From NCBI GenBank assembly GCA_022844405.1, contig JALHLV010000018.1, positions 23,463-87,462 on the forward strand: a stretch of DNA of 64,000 nt. The letters run 5' to 3'. The notes under the pieces were generated by a model. The model was given only the letters and a program-made list of their open reading frames with translations. It searched no databases and had not been told where the DNA came from. The DNA is from Sphingomonadales bacterium (GTDB taxonomy: Bacteria; Pseudomonadota; Alphaproteobacteria; SMXS01). Of this stretch, positions 46,934 through 54,808 are shown in pieces. Within the stretch, counting starts at the first letter, position 1. Each line of letters opens with the position of its first letter. The position numbers and the translations under genes are program-made.

Positions 46934-48112
46934 ATGACCGTGGAACCGTTCAAGGTCGCCATACCGGACGCGAAACTCGATGAGCTGAAGCGCCGTCTGC
47001 GCAGTGCCAACTGGCCGCACGACATGGCCAATGACGACTGGCGCTATGGCGCCAATGGCGACTACATGCGCGAGCTGGTGGATTACTGGCTGAACGGCTA
47101 CGACTGGCGGGCCCAGGAAGCCGCCATCAACGGCTTCAGCCACTACCGCACCGAGGTGGACGGCATCCCGCTGCACTTCATCCGCGAGCCGGGCAAGGGC
47201 CCCAACCCGATCCCACTGGTGATGACCCATGGCTGGCCGTGGACCTTCTGGGACTACCACGAGCTGATCCGGCCGCTGGCCGACCCGGCGTCGTTCGGCG
47301 GCGACCCGAACGACTCGTTCGAGGTCATCGTCATGTCGATGCCGGGCTTCGGCTTCTCGTCGCCGCTGATGCAGGCCGGCATGAACGCGTGGCGCGCCGC
47401 CGACCCGATCCACAAGCTGATGACGGAAAAGCTCGGCTTCAAGCGGTTCGGCGCCCAGGGCGGCGACTGGGGCGCGACGACCACGGCACAGCTCGGCCAC
47501 AAATATCCGGATGACGTGATCGGCATCCACCTGACCAGCACGCCGCGGCTGACCCATTGGGGCAACCAGCGGCCCTGGGACGTGACCGGCGGCAAGCTGG
47601 TGCCCGACGACCTGCCGCCCGAGACCCGCGAGAAACTGATCGGCATCCAGCGGCGTATCGCCAGCCACGTGGCGGTCCATATGCTCGACCCGCAGACGCT
47701 CGCCTATGCGCTGCACGATTCTCCCGTCGGCCTGCTTGCCTGGCTGGTCGAGCGGCGCCGCGCCTGGAGCGCCAATGACGGCGATGTGGAACAGGCGTTT
47801 ACCCGCGACTTCCTGCTGACCACCGCCTCGCTCTACTGGTTCACCGACACCTTCGTGACGTCGGCGCGGCTCTATGCCGAGGCGGGCCGATATCCCTGGC
47901 AGCCCTCCCATTCCGGAACGCCGCTGGTCAACGTGCCGACCGGCCTCACCTATATGGAGCACGACGTGGGCCGCAGCCTGTCGACCGAGGCGGAGCAGCA
48001 GTTCGACGTGCGCTACCGCAAGGAGCATCCGATGGGCGGCCATTTCGCCGCCGCCGAGGAGCCGGAAGCGGTCGTTGACGACATCCGGGCCACGTTCAGG
48101 CCGTTGCGCTAG
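46934..48112 (+). CDS. Epoxide hydrolase with EHN N-terminal domain
   Basis: 392 aa. EHN lid domain: 'VEPFKVAIPDAKLDELKRRL...WPHD...YGANGDYMRELVDYWL' (about 1-90). The alpha/beta hydrolase core has oxyanion motif H-G-W-P in 'PLVMTHGWPWTFWDYH', nucleophile Asp in 'AQGGDWGATTTAQLG' (about residue 180), and the terminal catalytic His in 'HPMGGHFAAAEEPE'. It hydrolyses epoxides to diols. With a halohydrin-dehalogenase-like gene at 5007 in the same window an epoxide-processing capacity is possible, though the genes are 42 kb apart. The next gene starts 9 nt downstream. Confidence 0.88.
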   Translation: MTVEPFKVAIPDAKLDELKRRLRSANWPHDMANDDWRYGANGDYMRELVDYWLNGYDWRAQEAAINGFSHYRTEVDGIPLHFIREPGKGPNPIPLVMTHGWPWTFWDYHELIRPLADPASFGGDPNDSFEVIVMSMPGFGFSSPLMQAGMNAWRAADPIHKLMTEKLGFKRFGAQGGDWGATTTAQLGHKYPDDVIGIHLTSTPRLTHWGNQRPWDVTGGKLVPDDLPPETREKLIGIQRRIASHVAVHMLDPQTLAYALHDSPVGLLAWLVERRRAWSANDGDVEQAFTRDFLLTTASLYWFTDTFVTSARLYAEAGRYPWQPSHSGTPLVNVPTGLTYMEHDVGRSLSTEAEQQFDVRYRKEHPMGGHFAAAEEPEAVVDDIRATFRPLR

Positions 48113-48121
48113 GAGAAGACC

Positions 48122-48913
48122 ATGAGCACCAACGAAGCCGCGCTGCTGCGTGCCGACACGCCCGAAGGCGTCACCACGCTGACCATGAACCGCGGCCCGG
48201 CGCGCAACGCGCTGAGCCTCGAGCTGATGGGCGCCATGATGGACGCCCTGTCGGCCATCGCCGAGGACGACAGCGTGCGCGTGCTGGTCATCGCCGGCGC
48301 CGGTCCGGCGTTCTGCGCCGGCCACGACCTGCGCGAGCTCAGGGCGCATATCGACGATCCGGACTTCGTGCGGCTGACCTTCGAAAGCTGCGCCCAGCTC
48401 ATGCAGGCGGTCGTCGCGCTGCCTCAGCCGGTGATCGCCCGCGTCCACGGCGTGGCGACGGCGGCGGGCGCCCAGCTCGTCGCGTCCTGCGACCTCGCCG
48501 TGGCCGCCGAGGATTCCCGCTTCGCCACGCCGGGCGTCAATATCGGCCTGTTCTGCTCGACGCCCATGGTGGCGCTGTCGCGCAACGTGGCGCCCAAGCA
48601 TGCCATGGATATGCTGCTGACCGGCGACATGATCCCGGCGCAGCGCGCCCACGACATCGGCCTGGTCAACCGGCTGGTGCCGGCCGCGGAACTGGAGACC
48701 GCCACCCACGCGCTGGCGGCGCAGCTCGCGGGCAAGTCGGCGAAGGTGCTGCGCTTCGGCAAGCAGGCCTTCTACCGGCAGCTGCCGATGAACCTTGCCG
48801 ACGCCTATGCGTTAGCGGCCGAGGCGATGATCGAGAACATGGGTTTCGACGACGCCGAGGAAGGCATCGGCGCATTCGTCGAAAAGCGCCACCCGCACTG
48901 GAAGGACAGCTGA
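48122..48913 (+). CDS. Enoyl-CoA hydratase/isomerase
   Basis: 263 aa crotonase. Acyl-CoA oxyanion and CoA contacts: 'LTMNRGPARNALSLELMGAM', 'LVIAGAGPAFCAGHDLREL' (A-G-x-D), 'GVATAAGAQLVASCDLAVAAEDSRFATPGVNIGLF', and 'DMLLTGDMIPAQRAHDIGLVNRLV'. The 'SCDLAVA' and 'PGVNIGLF' blocks suit the ECHDC3-like branch. Acts in CoA-thioester metabolism. It is operonic, overlapping the following CoA-binding gene (TGATG). Confidence 0.87.
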   Translation: MSTNEAALLRADTPEGVTTLTMNRGPARNALSLELMGAMMDALSAIAEDDSVRVLVIAGAGPAFCAGHDLRELRAHIDDPDFVRLTFESCAQLMQAVVALPQPVIARVHGVATAAGAQLVASCDLAVAAEDSRFATPGVNIGLFCSTPMVALSRNVAPKHAMDMLLTGDMIPAQRAHDIGLVNRLVPAAELETATHALAAQLAGKSAKVLRFGKQAFYRQLPMNLADAYALAAEAMIENMGFDDAEEGIGAFVEKRHPHWKDS

Positions 48914-49335
48914 TGGCATTCACCAACCCGACCGACGGCGCCGTCGCCAGCATCCTCAGGGATACCAGGACCATCGCGGTGATCGGCGCGGGCACCGACC
49001 GGTTCAAGCCAGTCTACGGCGTCATGAGCTTTCTGATCGCCCACGGCTACGACGTCTATCCGGTCAACCCGACGCTGGCGGGCGAGGTGGTGCAGGGCAA
49101 GACCATCCTGGCCGACATGGGCGAGATCCCGGTGCCCATCGACATGGTCGACTGCTTCCGCAGCCCGGAGTTCCTTCCGCCGGTGGTCGACCGCGCCATC
49201 GAGGTGGGCGCCAAAACCATATGGATGCAGCTCGGCGTGATCAACGAGGAAGCCGCCGCCAAGGCCCGCGCCGCCGGCCTGCTGGTGGTGATGGACCGCT
49301 GCCCGGTCATCGAATGGAGCCGGCTGGGCCTGTAG
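48913..49335 (+). CDS. CoA-binding domain protein
   Basis: 140 aa. A stand-alone Rossmann CoA_binding fold: 'TRTIAVIGAGTDRFKPVYGVMSFLIAHGYDVYPVNPTLAGEVVQG' and 'MVDCFRSPEFLPPVVDRAIEVGAKTIWMQLGVINEEAAAKARAAGLLVVMDRCPVIEWSRL'. It resembles YccU-type proteins: 'MDRCP' plus 'GVINEEAA' are typical blocks. It binds CoA or acyl-CoA; its physiological role is unclear. Third gene in the epoxide hydrolase / enoyl-CoA hydratase unit. Confidence 0.85.
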   Translation: MAFTNPTDGAVASILRDTRTIAVIGAGTDRFKPVYGVMSFLIAHGYDVYPVNPTLAGEVVQGKTILADMGEIPVPIDMVDCFRSPEFLPPVVDRAIEVGAKTIWMQLGVINEEAAAKARAAGLLVVMDRCPVIEWSRLGL

Positions 49336-49393
49336 ACGCCATTGCGGCCATCCCCCATCATGTGTCCTTGACGGTTTGCATGGGGAGAGTGCG

Positions 49394-51844
49394 GTGTCTG
49401 AGACTTCCGCAACGCTGGACGACCGCGTCGACGACCTGCTGCACCGGCTGACGCTCAACGAGAAGGCCGCGCTGCTGTCGGGCGCCGACGGCTGGACCAC
49501 CGTCGCGATCCCGAGGGTAGGGCTCGACTCCATCCGCATGGCCGACGGCCCCAATGGCTACCGCTCGACCCAGAGCGAGCCGTCGACGGCGTTTCCCGTG
49601 GGCGTCGCCATGGGTGCCACCTGGAATCCGGACCGCATCCGCGAGGCCGCCGCCGCCATGGCGCGGGAAGCGCGGGCGTCGGGCGTCAACATCCTGCTGG
49701 GGCCGAACATCAACATCCAGCGCACGCCGCTGGGCGGGCGGAATTTCGAGACCTATTCGGAAGACCCGGTGCTGGCCGGCGCGCTGGCGCTGGCGTTCGT
49801 CGAGGGCGTGCAGGGCGAGGGCGTCGGCGTGTCGGTGAAGCACTACGCCGCCAACAATCAGGAGCATGAGCGGCTGCACGGCAGCTCCAACGTCAGCGAG
49901 CGGGCGCTGCGGGAAATTTATTTCCCGGCGTTCGAGAGGGCGGTGAAGCAGGGCGGCGCCTGGACCGTGATGGCCGCCTACAACCGGGTGAACGGCATCC
50001 ATGCCAGCGAGCATCCCTGGCTGCTAAACCAGGTGCTGAAGCAGGAATGGGGCTTCGACGGCGTGGTGATCTCGGACTGGGGCGCGACCCATTCCAGCAC
50101 GGCGGTATCGGCCGGCCTCGACATGGAGATGCCCGGGCCGGCGTGGCATTTCGGCCAGCGGCTGGTGGAGGCGGTCAATGACGGCGCCGTGTCGCCCAGG
50201 GCGGTGAACGAGGCGGCTCGGCGCATGCTGCGGCTGATCCTGCGGGCGTTGGAAGCCAAGGGCAGCGCCGAAATCAATACCGAGCGGCACTGGCGCATCG
50301 CCCGGTCGGTCGCCGAGGAAGCCATCGTGCTGTTGAAGAACGATGGCATCCTGCCGCTCGACGCCACAAAGCTGAAGACCATCGCGGTGATCGGGCCGAA
50401 CGCCGACGAGCCCATCATCCAGGGCAATGGCAGCGCCCATGTGATCCCGGTTCGCGAGAGCACGCCGCTCGACGGCCTGCGCGCCATCGCCGGTGACAAC
50501 GTCCGGTTGATCCATGCGCCCGGCGTCGACAACGAGCCGGTGGTGCCGCTGATCGACAGGCGCATGCTCAGCCCCGACAGGGAGCGTAGCCGGCACGGCC
50601 TGAAAGCCAGCTATTACCGGGCCGCCGAGTTCGAGGGGCCGGTCGTGTTCGAGCAGGTCGAGCCGTATCTGCACAAGTTCGGCTTCCACGACGCGGTGGC
50701 GCCGACGGAGCGCGGGTCATTCTCGGTGCGTTGGGACGGATGTCTTTGGCCGGAGCGGACCGGCGACTACGACTTTGTCGTCGAATGCAGCCAGCGCCCC
50801 GATACCTGGACCGAAATCCGCATCGACGGTGTGCCGGTGGCCGGCCGCTCGACCGAGCAGGAAGCCTTCGCCCACTTCGAGGTGGTGAAGATGAAGCGGG
50901 GCAAGGGTCGCGTCGCGCTGGAGGCCGGCCGCTGCTACCGGATCGAGATCGACTACAGCACCCGGTCAGACCTGATGCGCATCTTCAAGGTGGGGGCGCG
51001 CAAGCCCGCCGGCAGCATCGCGGGAGCGGTCGAGGCGGCCCGTGCGGCGGACGTGGCCGTGGTCTTCGTCGGCGTCTCGCGCTCGACGGACGGCGAGGGG
51101 TTCGACCGGCCCGGCATGGAGTTATGGGGCGACCAGAACGCGCTGGTCGAGGCGGTCGCCGCCGCCAACCCGAACACCATCGTGGTGCTGCAGAACGGCG
51201 CGCCGGTCACGATGCCCTGGCTGGACAAGGTGAGGGCCCTGATGAGCGCCTGGCTGCCGGGGCAGGAGGGTGGCCATGCCATCGCCCGTGTGCTGCTGGG
51301 TGAGGTCAATCCGTCGGGCAAGCTGCCGCATACGGTGCCGGAGCGGCTGGAGGACAATCCCACCTTCATCCACTATCCAGGCAGGCGAGACGCCAACTAC
51401 GGCGAGGGTGTGTTCGTCGGTTACCGCTACTACGACAAGGCGAAGGTGGAGCCGCGGTTCCCGTTTGGCTTCGGCTTGTCATACACGACGTTCGGCTACG
51501 CCAACCCACGTGGCCCGGCAAGCGTGCGCCAGGGCGAGAGCTTCGTCGTTTCCGTGCAGGTGACCAACACGGGCGATCGGTCGGGCAAGGAAGTGGTCCA
51601 GCTTTACGTCGAGCAGGTGGCGCCGTCCGAGGCTCGGCCGCTGCGTGAGCTGAAGGGCTTCCGCAAGGTGGAGCTAGAATGCGGCGAGACGCGCACCGTC
51701 GAGTTCACGCTCACCCCGCGCGACCTGTCGTTCTACGATGTGCACCTGCCGGGCTGGTCCGCCGAGCCGGGACGGTTCATCGTTCATTTCGGCGGATCGT
51801 CGCGGGACCTGCCGGTGAGCCATGGGTTCGAGTTAGCGGAATAG
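49394..51844 (+). CDS. GH3 beta-glucosidase with PA14 insertion
   Basis: 816 aa from GTG 49394, with GGGGAGAG 6 nt upstream. GH3 catalytic domain about 1-300: 'PRVGLDSIRMADGPNGYR', 'VSVKHYAANNQEHERL', nucleophile Asp in 'GFDGVVISDWGATHSS' (about residue 231). A PA14-like domain interrupts the C-terminal part near residues 395-540 ('KASYYRAAEFEGPVVFEQ', 'FSVRWDGCLWPERTGDYDF'), and a Fn3-like tail closes ('VVQLYVEQVAPSEARPLREL'). No signal peptide, so probably cytoplasmic. It cleaves terminal glucose or related sugars from oligosaccharides or glycosides. Confidence 0.9.
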   Translation: MSETSATLDDRVDDLLHRLTLNEKAALLSGADGWTTVAIPRVGLDSIRMADGPNGYRSTQSEPSTAFPVGVAMGATWNPDRIREAAAAMAREARASGVNILLGPNINIQRTPLGGRNFETYSEDPVLAGALALAFVEGVQGEGVGVSVKHYAANNQEHERLHGSSNVSERALREIYFPAFERAVKQGGAWTVMAAYNRVNGIHASEHPWLLNQVLKQEWGFDGVVISDWGATHSSTAVSAGLDMEMPGPAWHFGQRLVEAVNDGAVSPRAVNEAARRMLRLILRALEAKGSAEINTERHWRIARSVAEEAIVLLKNDGILPLDATKLKTIAVIGPNADEPIIQGNGSAHVIPVRESTPLDGLRAIAGDNVRLIHAPGVDNEPVVPLIDRRMLSPDRERSRHGLKASYYRAAEFEGPVVFEQVEPYLHKFGFHDAVAPTERGSFSVRWDGCLWPERTGDYDFVVECSQRPDTWTEIRIDGVPVAGRSTEQEAFAHFEVVKMKRGKGRVALEAGRCYRIEIDYSTRSDLMRIFKVGARKPAGSIAGAVEAARAADVAVVFVGVSRSTDGEGFDRPGMELWGDQNALVEAVAAANPNTIVVLQNGAPVTMPWLDKVRALMSAWLPGQEGGHAIARVLLGEVNPSGKLPHTVPERLEDNPTFIHYPGRRDANYGEGVFVGYRYYDKAKVEPRFPFGFGLSYTTFGYANPRGPASVRQGESFVVSVQVTNTGDRSGKEVVQLYVEQVAPSEARPLRELKGFRKVELECGETRTVEFTLTPRDLSFYDVHLPGWSAEPGRFIVHFGGSSRDLPVSHGFELAE

Positions 51845-51853
51845 GCTCGCGCG

Positions 51854-52531
51854 TCAATCCTCCGGGATTTCCACCACCATCGCCGGATGGGCACCGAAGC
51901 GGTCCCTGGGCTCGTCGGACTGCGCCCAGCCCAGATTGACGGCGCGCGTCGCCGTGTCCCAGAAGCCGTAGGCGGTGCCGCGCGGCTCGACCAGCGTGTC
52001 GAGCAGCCACATGGGCTGGCCCATCGGGCCGTTCCTGTCGAAGCCGTGCTCGCGGGTATGGACGGCGCGGACGCGCTGGATCGCCATGTACTCGAACGCG
52101 GTCAGCGACACCCAGCGGCGTTCGGCGAACACGGCGCGCAGATCGTCTGGGCTCTTGCCGCGCGTTTCGGCGGGATAGGCGCCCGACAGCATGAACAGGC
52201 AATAGGGACCGTCGGGCCGATTCAGGGTCCGCGCCTGCTTCAGCGTTTCCATGTCCTGCACCACGGACTCGGCATATTGCAGCGCCGCGTCCATGTCATC
52301 GATGGGCTCGTTGAGCAGCTGGATGATGCCGAGGCGGAAGTCGAGCTGCTGACGTTTCACCGACGGGAACATCATCGACGCGGTGAAGCCGGCACCGAGC
52401 GCCCGGTTGGCGACCCGCTTCATCTCCTCCGTCGGCTCCAGCGTCATCGGCAGATAGTCGGCGATGCGTGGCAGCAGCACGTCGTCGAAGAACGAGCGGC
52501 TGTTGTCCAGGACTCCCTGGAACGACTCCAT
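51854..52531 (-). CDS. Conserved-looking protein of unknown function
   Basis: 225 aa from ATG 52531, with GAGGGGGAG upstream. I do not recognise a family. The sequence looks globular and alpha-rich: 'LDNSRSFFDDVLLPRIADYLPMTLEPTEEMKRVANRALGAGFTASMMFPSVKRQQLDFRLGIIQLLN', 'AESVVQDMETLKQARTLNRPDGPYCLFMLSGAYPAETRG', 'AFEYMAIQRVRAVHTREHGFDRNGPMGQPMWLLDTL'. It has no signal peptide or membrane span. A LexA-like box lies 81 nt upstream of the start. DNA damage control is therefore possible, and the function is open. Confidence 0.6.
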   Translation of the reverse strand: MESFQGVLDNSRSFFDDVLLPRIADYLPMTLEPTEEMKRVANRALGAGFTASMMFPSVKRQQLDFRLGIIQLLNEPIDDMDAALQYAESVVQDMETLKQARTLNRPDGPYCLFMLSGAYPAETRGKSPDDLRAVFAERRWVSLTAFEYMAIQRVRAVHTREHGFDRNGPMGQPMWLLDTLVEPRGTAYGFWDTATRAVNLGWAQSDEPRDRFGAHPAMVVEIPED

Positions 52532-52611
52532 GGGACGGCTCCCCCTCGAAAGGCCATGGACCGCCGATGCCGGTTTCCTGCGGAATCCGGCCACCATTCC
52601 GGTCCAAAAGC

Positions 52612-52626
52612 GAACAAAAAATGAAC
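52612..52626. promoter_or_regulatory. Alphaproteobacterial-type LexA box
   Basis: GAAC (52612-52615), 7 bp, GAAC (52623-52626), equal to GTTC-N7-GTTC on the minus strand, the alphaproteobacterial LexA direct repeat. Its position 81-95 bp upstream of the unknown gene at 51854-52531 is consistent with promoter control. By chance about two such repeats would be expected in 64 kb, so context matters. Confidence 0.45.
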
Positions 52627-52757
52627 AAATTGAGATGGGATTCGCCGCCGGATCGGTCTCGCCGCGCGACTCGACTGCTCCTTCTTCTTTAGCGCCAGAG
52701 AAAATCCCTGTCACCTCCAGCTTCAATTACTTGTTATTCGGCACCGGCGGAGGCTCA

Positions 52758-52805
52758 TCCCATTGACCTCCCATGTTTTCCCATGGTATCCCATAATGTC
52801 CCAAT
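52758..52805 (+). promoter_or_regulatory. Tandem MraZ-binding repeats
   Basis: TCCCAT occurs at 52758, 52769, 52779 and 52789, with TCCCAAT at 52799, a 10-11-bp period. On the opposite strand this reads as repeated TGGGN with 5-nt spacers, the known MraZ operator pattern. MraZ represses its own operon through such repeats. Confidence 0.8.
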
Positions 52806-52891
52806 GAGAGACGCTGCCGGCAGGGGGTGAGTCGGCCCGAATCAACGGCGGGGCGAGGGTGTGGAGCGCAGGTAGATCGTGAGGGGCGGCC

Positions 52892-53356
52892 GTGCCGCTG
52901 TTTCTGTCGTCATATGCCAACAAGGTGGACAAGAAGGGGCGGGTATCCGTCCCCGCGCCGTTCCGTGCCGAGTTGGAGCATCTGAACGGCTTCGTCGCCT
53001 TCCCTCACACCGAACACGCCTGCATCGAGGGTTGGGACCGTGGCCGCATGGCCCAGCTCGCCGACGTCATGGACGATTTTTCGCCGCTTTCCGAGGAATA
53101 CGACGCGCTGGCCTATCTGCTGGGCCGGGCGCGCGAACTGCCGTTCGACCCGGAAGGCCGCGTCACCTTGCCCGCCTACCTGCTGGAATCCGCCGGCATC
53201 ACCGACAGCGTGGTGTTCATCGGCCGCGGCAAGTCGTTCCAGATCTGGGATCCCGCCAGACACGCGGCGTTCGAAGACCGCATCAAGCCGAGTTCGGCGA
53301 TCGTCGCCAAGGCGATCTCGCTGGGCCGCTCCAGGCGCGGAGACGCGCATGAATGA
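52892..53356 (+). CDS. mraZ: Transcriptional regulator MraZ
   Basis: 154 aa from GTG, with GAGGGG upstream. Two MraZ/AbrB-like swapped-hairpin domains: 'SSYANKVDKKGRVSVPAPFR' and 'FDPEGRVTLPAYLLESAGI'. It starts the division and cell-wall cluster and overlaps rsmH by 8 nt. MraZ represses mraZ-rsmH and downstream genes by binding the TGGGN repeats upstream (52758-52805). Confidence 0.95.
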   Translation: MPLFLSSYANKVDKKGRVSVPAPFRAELEHLNGFVAFPHTEHACIEGWDRGRMAQLADVMDDFSPLSEEYDALAYLLGRARELPFDPEGRVTLPAYLLESAGITDSVVFIGRGKSFQIWDPARHAAFEDRIKPSSAIVAKAISLGRSRRGDAHE

Positions 53357-54329
53357 CACCGGTCGCCATGCTCCCGTCATGCTGCGCGAGGTGGTTGACG
53401 CTATCGCGCCGCGGGCGGGCGAGACCGTCATTGACGCCACCTTCGGCTGGGGCGGCTACTCGCGCGGCTTTCTGCAGGCCGCGCCCTGCGTCGTCTACGG
53501 CATCGACCGCGATCCCACCGCCGCTTCCCGCGCCGCCGCCGTCGGCGCCGACTTTCCCGGCCGTCTTACCTTCATCGACGGCCGCTTCGGCGACATGGTG
53601 GAGCTGATGGACAACGTCAGCGTCACGTCGGTGCAGGGCATCGCCTTCGACCTCGGCGTGTCGTCCATGCAGCTCGACGATGCCGATCGCGGCTTCTCGT
53701 TCCAGAAGGACGGCCCGCTCGACATGCGCATGGCCGGCCGCCAGTCCGACACGCCCGACGCGGCCGAACTGGTCAACAGCGAGGACGAGGCCGAGATCGC
53801 CCGCATCATCTGGCTCTATGGCGAGGAGAAGAATTCGCGCCGCATCGCCCGCGCCATCGTCGCCGCCCGCAAGGCCAGGCCGATCACCCGCACCCTGGAG
53901 CTGGCCGACATCGTCGCCCGCGTCTGCGGCGGCGTGCTGCCGCACAAGATGCACCCGGCGACCCGCACCTTCCAGGCGCTGCGCATCCAGGTGAACGACG
54001 AGCTCGGCCAGCTCGAGATGGGCCTGCGCGCCGCCGAGCGGCTGCTGGCGCCCGAGGGGCGCCTCGCCGTGGTCTCGTTCCACTCGCTGGAAGACCGGAT
54101 CGTGAAGAACTTCCTGCGCGAGCGGGGCGGCATGGCGCCGTCGGCGTCGCGCCACCTGCCGGAAGCGCCGCGCGGCCACGCCCCCAGCTTTACCCTGGCG
54201 ACACGCGGCGCCGTCAAGCCGACCGAGGCGGAGACCGAGGCGAACCCCCGGGCGCGGTCGGCCCGCCTGCGCGCCGCCATCCGCACCGCCAACGACGCCT
54301 GGCCCCGGGACGGGAGGCGCGCGGCATGA
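53349..54329 (+). CDS. rsmH: 16S rRNA m4C1402 methyltransferase
   Basis: 326 aa from ATG 53349. MraW domain: 'HAPVMLREVVDAI', 'VIDATFGWGGYSRGFL' (SAM motif), 'GIAFDLGVSSMQLDDADRGFSF', 'HPATRTFQALRIQVNDEL', 'VVSFHSLEDRIVKNFLRE'. It methylates N4 of C1402 in the 30S decoding site. It is coupled to mraZ (8-nt overlap) and to ftsL (ATGA). Confidence 0.95.
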   Translation: MNDTGRHAPVMLREVVDAIAPRAGETVIDATFGWGGYSRGFLQAAPCVVYGIDRDPTAASRAAAVGADFPGRLTFIDGRFGDMVELMDNVSVTSVQGIAFDLGVSSMQLDDADRGFSFQKDGPLDMRMAGRQSDTPDAAELVNSEDEAEIARIIWLYGEEKNSRRIARAIVAARKARPITRTLELADIVARVCGGVLPHKMHPATRTFQALRIQVNDELGQLEMGLRAAERLLAPEGRLAVVSFHSLEDRIVKNFLRERGGMAPSASRHLPEAPRGHAPSFTLATRGAVKPTEAETEANPRARSARLRAAIRTANDAWPRDGRRAA

Positions 54330-54808
54330 AGCGCTCAATCACCCTGATCACCCTGTGCGTGCTGATCGTCGTGTCCTACGGCCTCTACAATCTCAAATAC
54401 GAGGTCGAGGATCTGCAGGTCCACGCCAACGGCCTGCGCGCCCAGATAGACGAGGACCGCCGCGCCATCAAGGTGCTGGAGGCCGAGTGGGCCTATCTCA
54501 GCCGCCCCGACCGACTGCAGAAGCTGTCCGCGAAGTTTCTGGTCCTGCAGCCCACCATCGCCAAGCAGGTGGGTGGCGTCGCCGACCTGCGGCTGAAGCC
54601 CATGGACGAGATCCTGGCGCCGCAGCCCACCATCGACACCACCGGCGTCGCCGCGCAACAGGCTGCCCAGCAGCCTGCCGCGACGCCCTCCCCGGCGCTT
54701 CCCTTCTCGGGCATGTCCGTGGAGTCGCCGGCCATCGCCGCGCCGGCGCCGCTGCTACCCGTGGCCAACGTGCCCACCGCCGCGGCGTCGCTGGAGGATG
54801 TGCAGTGA
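54326..54808 (+). CDS. ftsL: Cell division protein FtsL
   Basis: 160 aa, somewhat long for FtsL. A single N-terminal transmembrane helix (SITLITLCVLIVVSYGLYNL) and a coiled-coil-like stretch ('EVEDLQVHANGLRAQIDEDRRAIKVLEAEWAYL') fit the periplasmic leucine-zipper region that pairs with FtsB and FtsQ. The C-terminal third is Ala/Pro/Gln-rich and low complexity. Located between rsmH and ftsI, overlapping both. Confidence 0.88.
   Translation: MKRSITLITLCVLIVVSYGLYNLKYEVEDLQVHANGLRAQIDEDRRAIKVLEAEWAYLSRPDRLQKLSAKFLVLQPTIAKQVGGVADLRLKPMDEILAPQPTIDTTGVAAQQAAQQPAATPSPALPFSGMSVESPAIAAPAPLLPVANVPTAAASLEDVQ

Larger units (their letters stand above)
52532..52891. other. Intergenic region before mraZ
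   Basis: The 360 bp between the unknown gene and mraZ contain the LexA-like box and, in the right part, five YCCCAT/TCCCAAT MraZ boxes (52758-52805). TTGACC (52763-52768), 18 bp, TATCCC (52787-52792) overlaps those boxes and is the best promoter candidate for the dcw operon. No coding potential is evident elsewhere. Confidence 0.55.
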
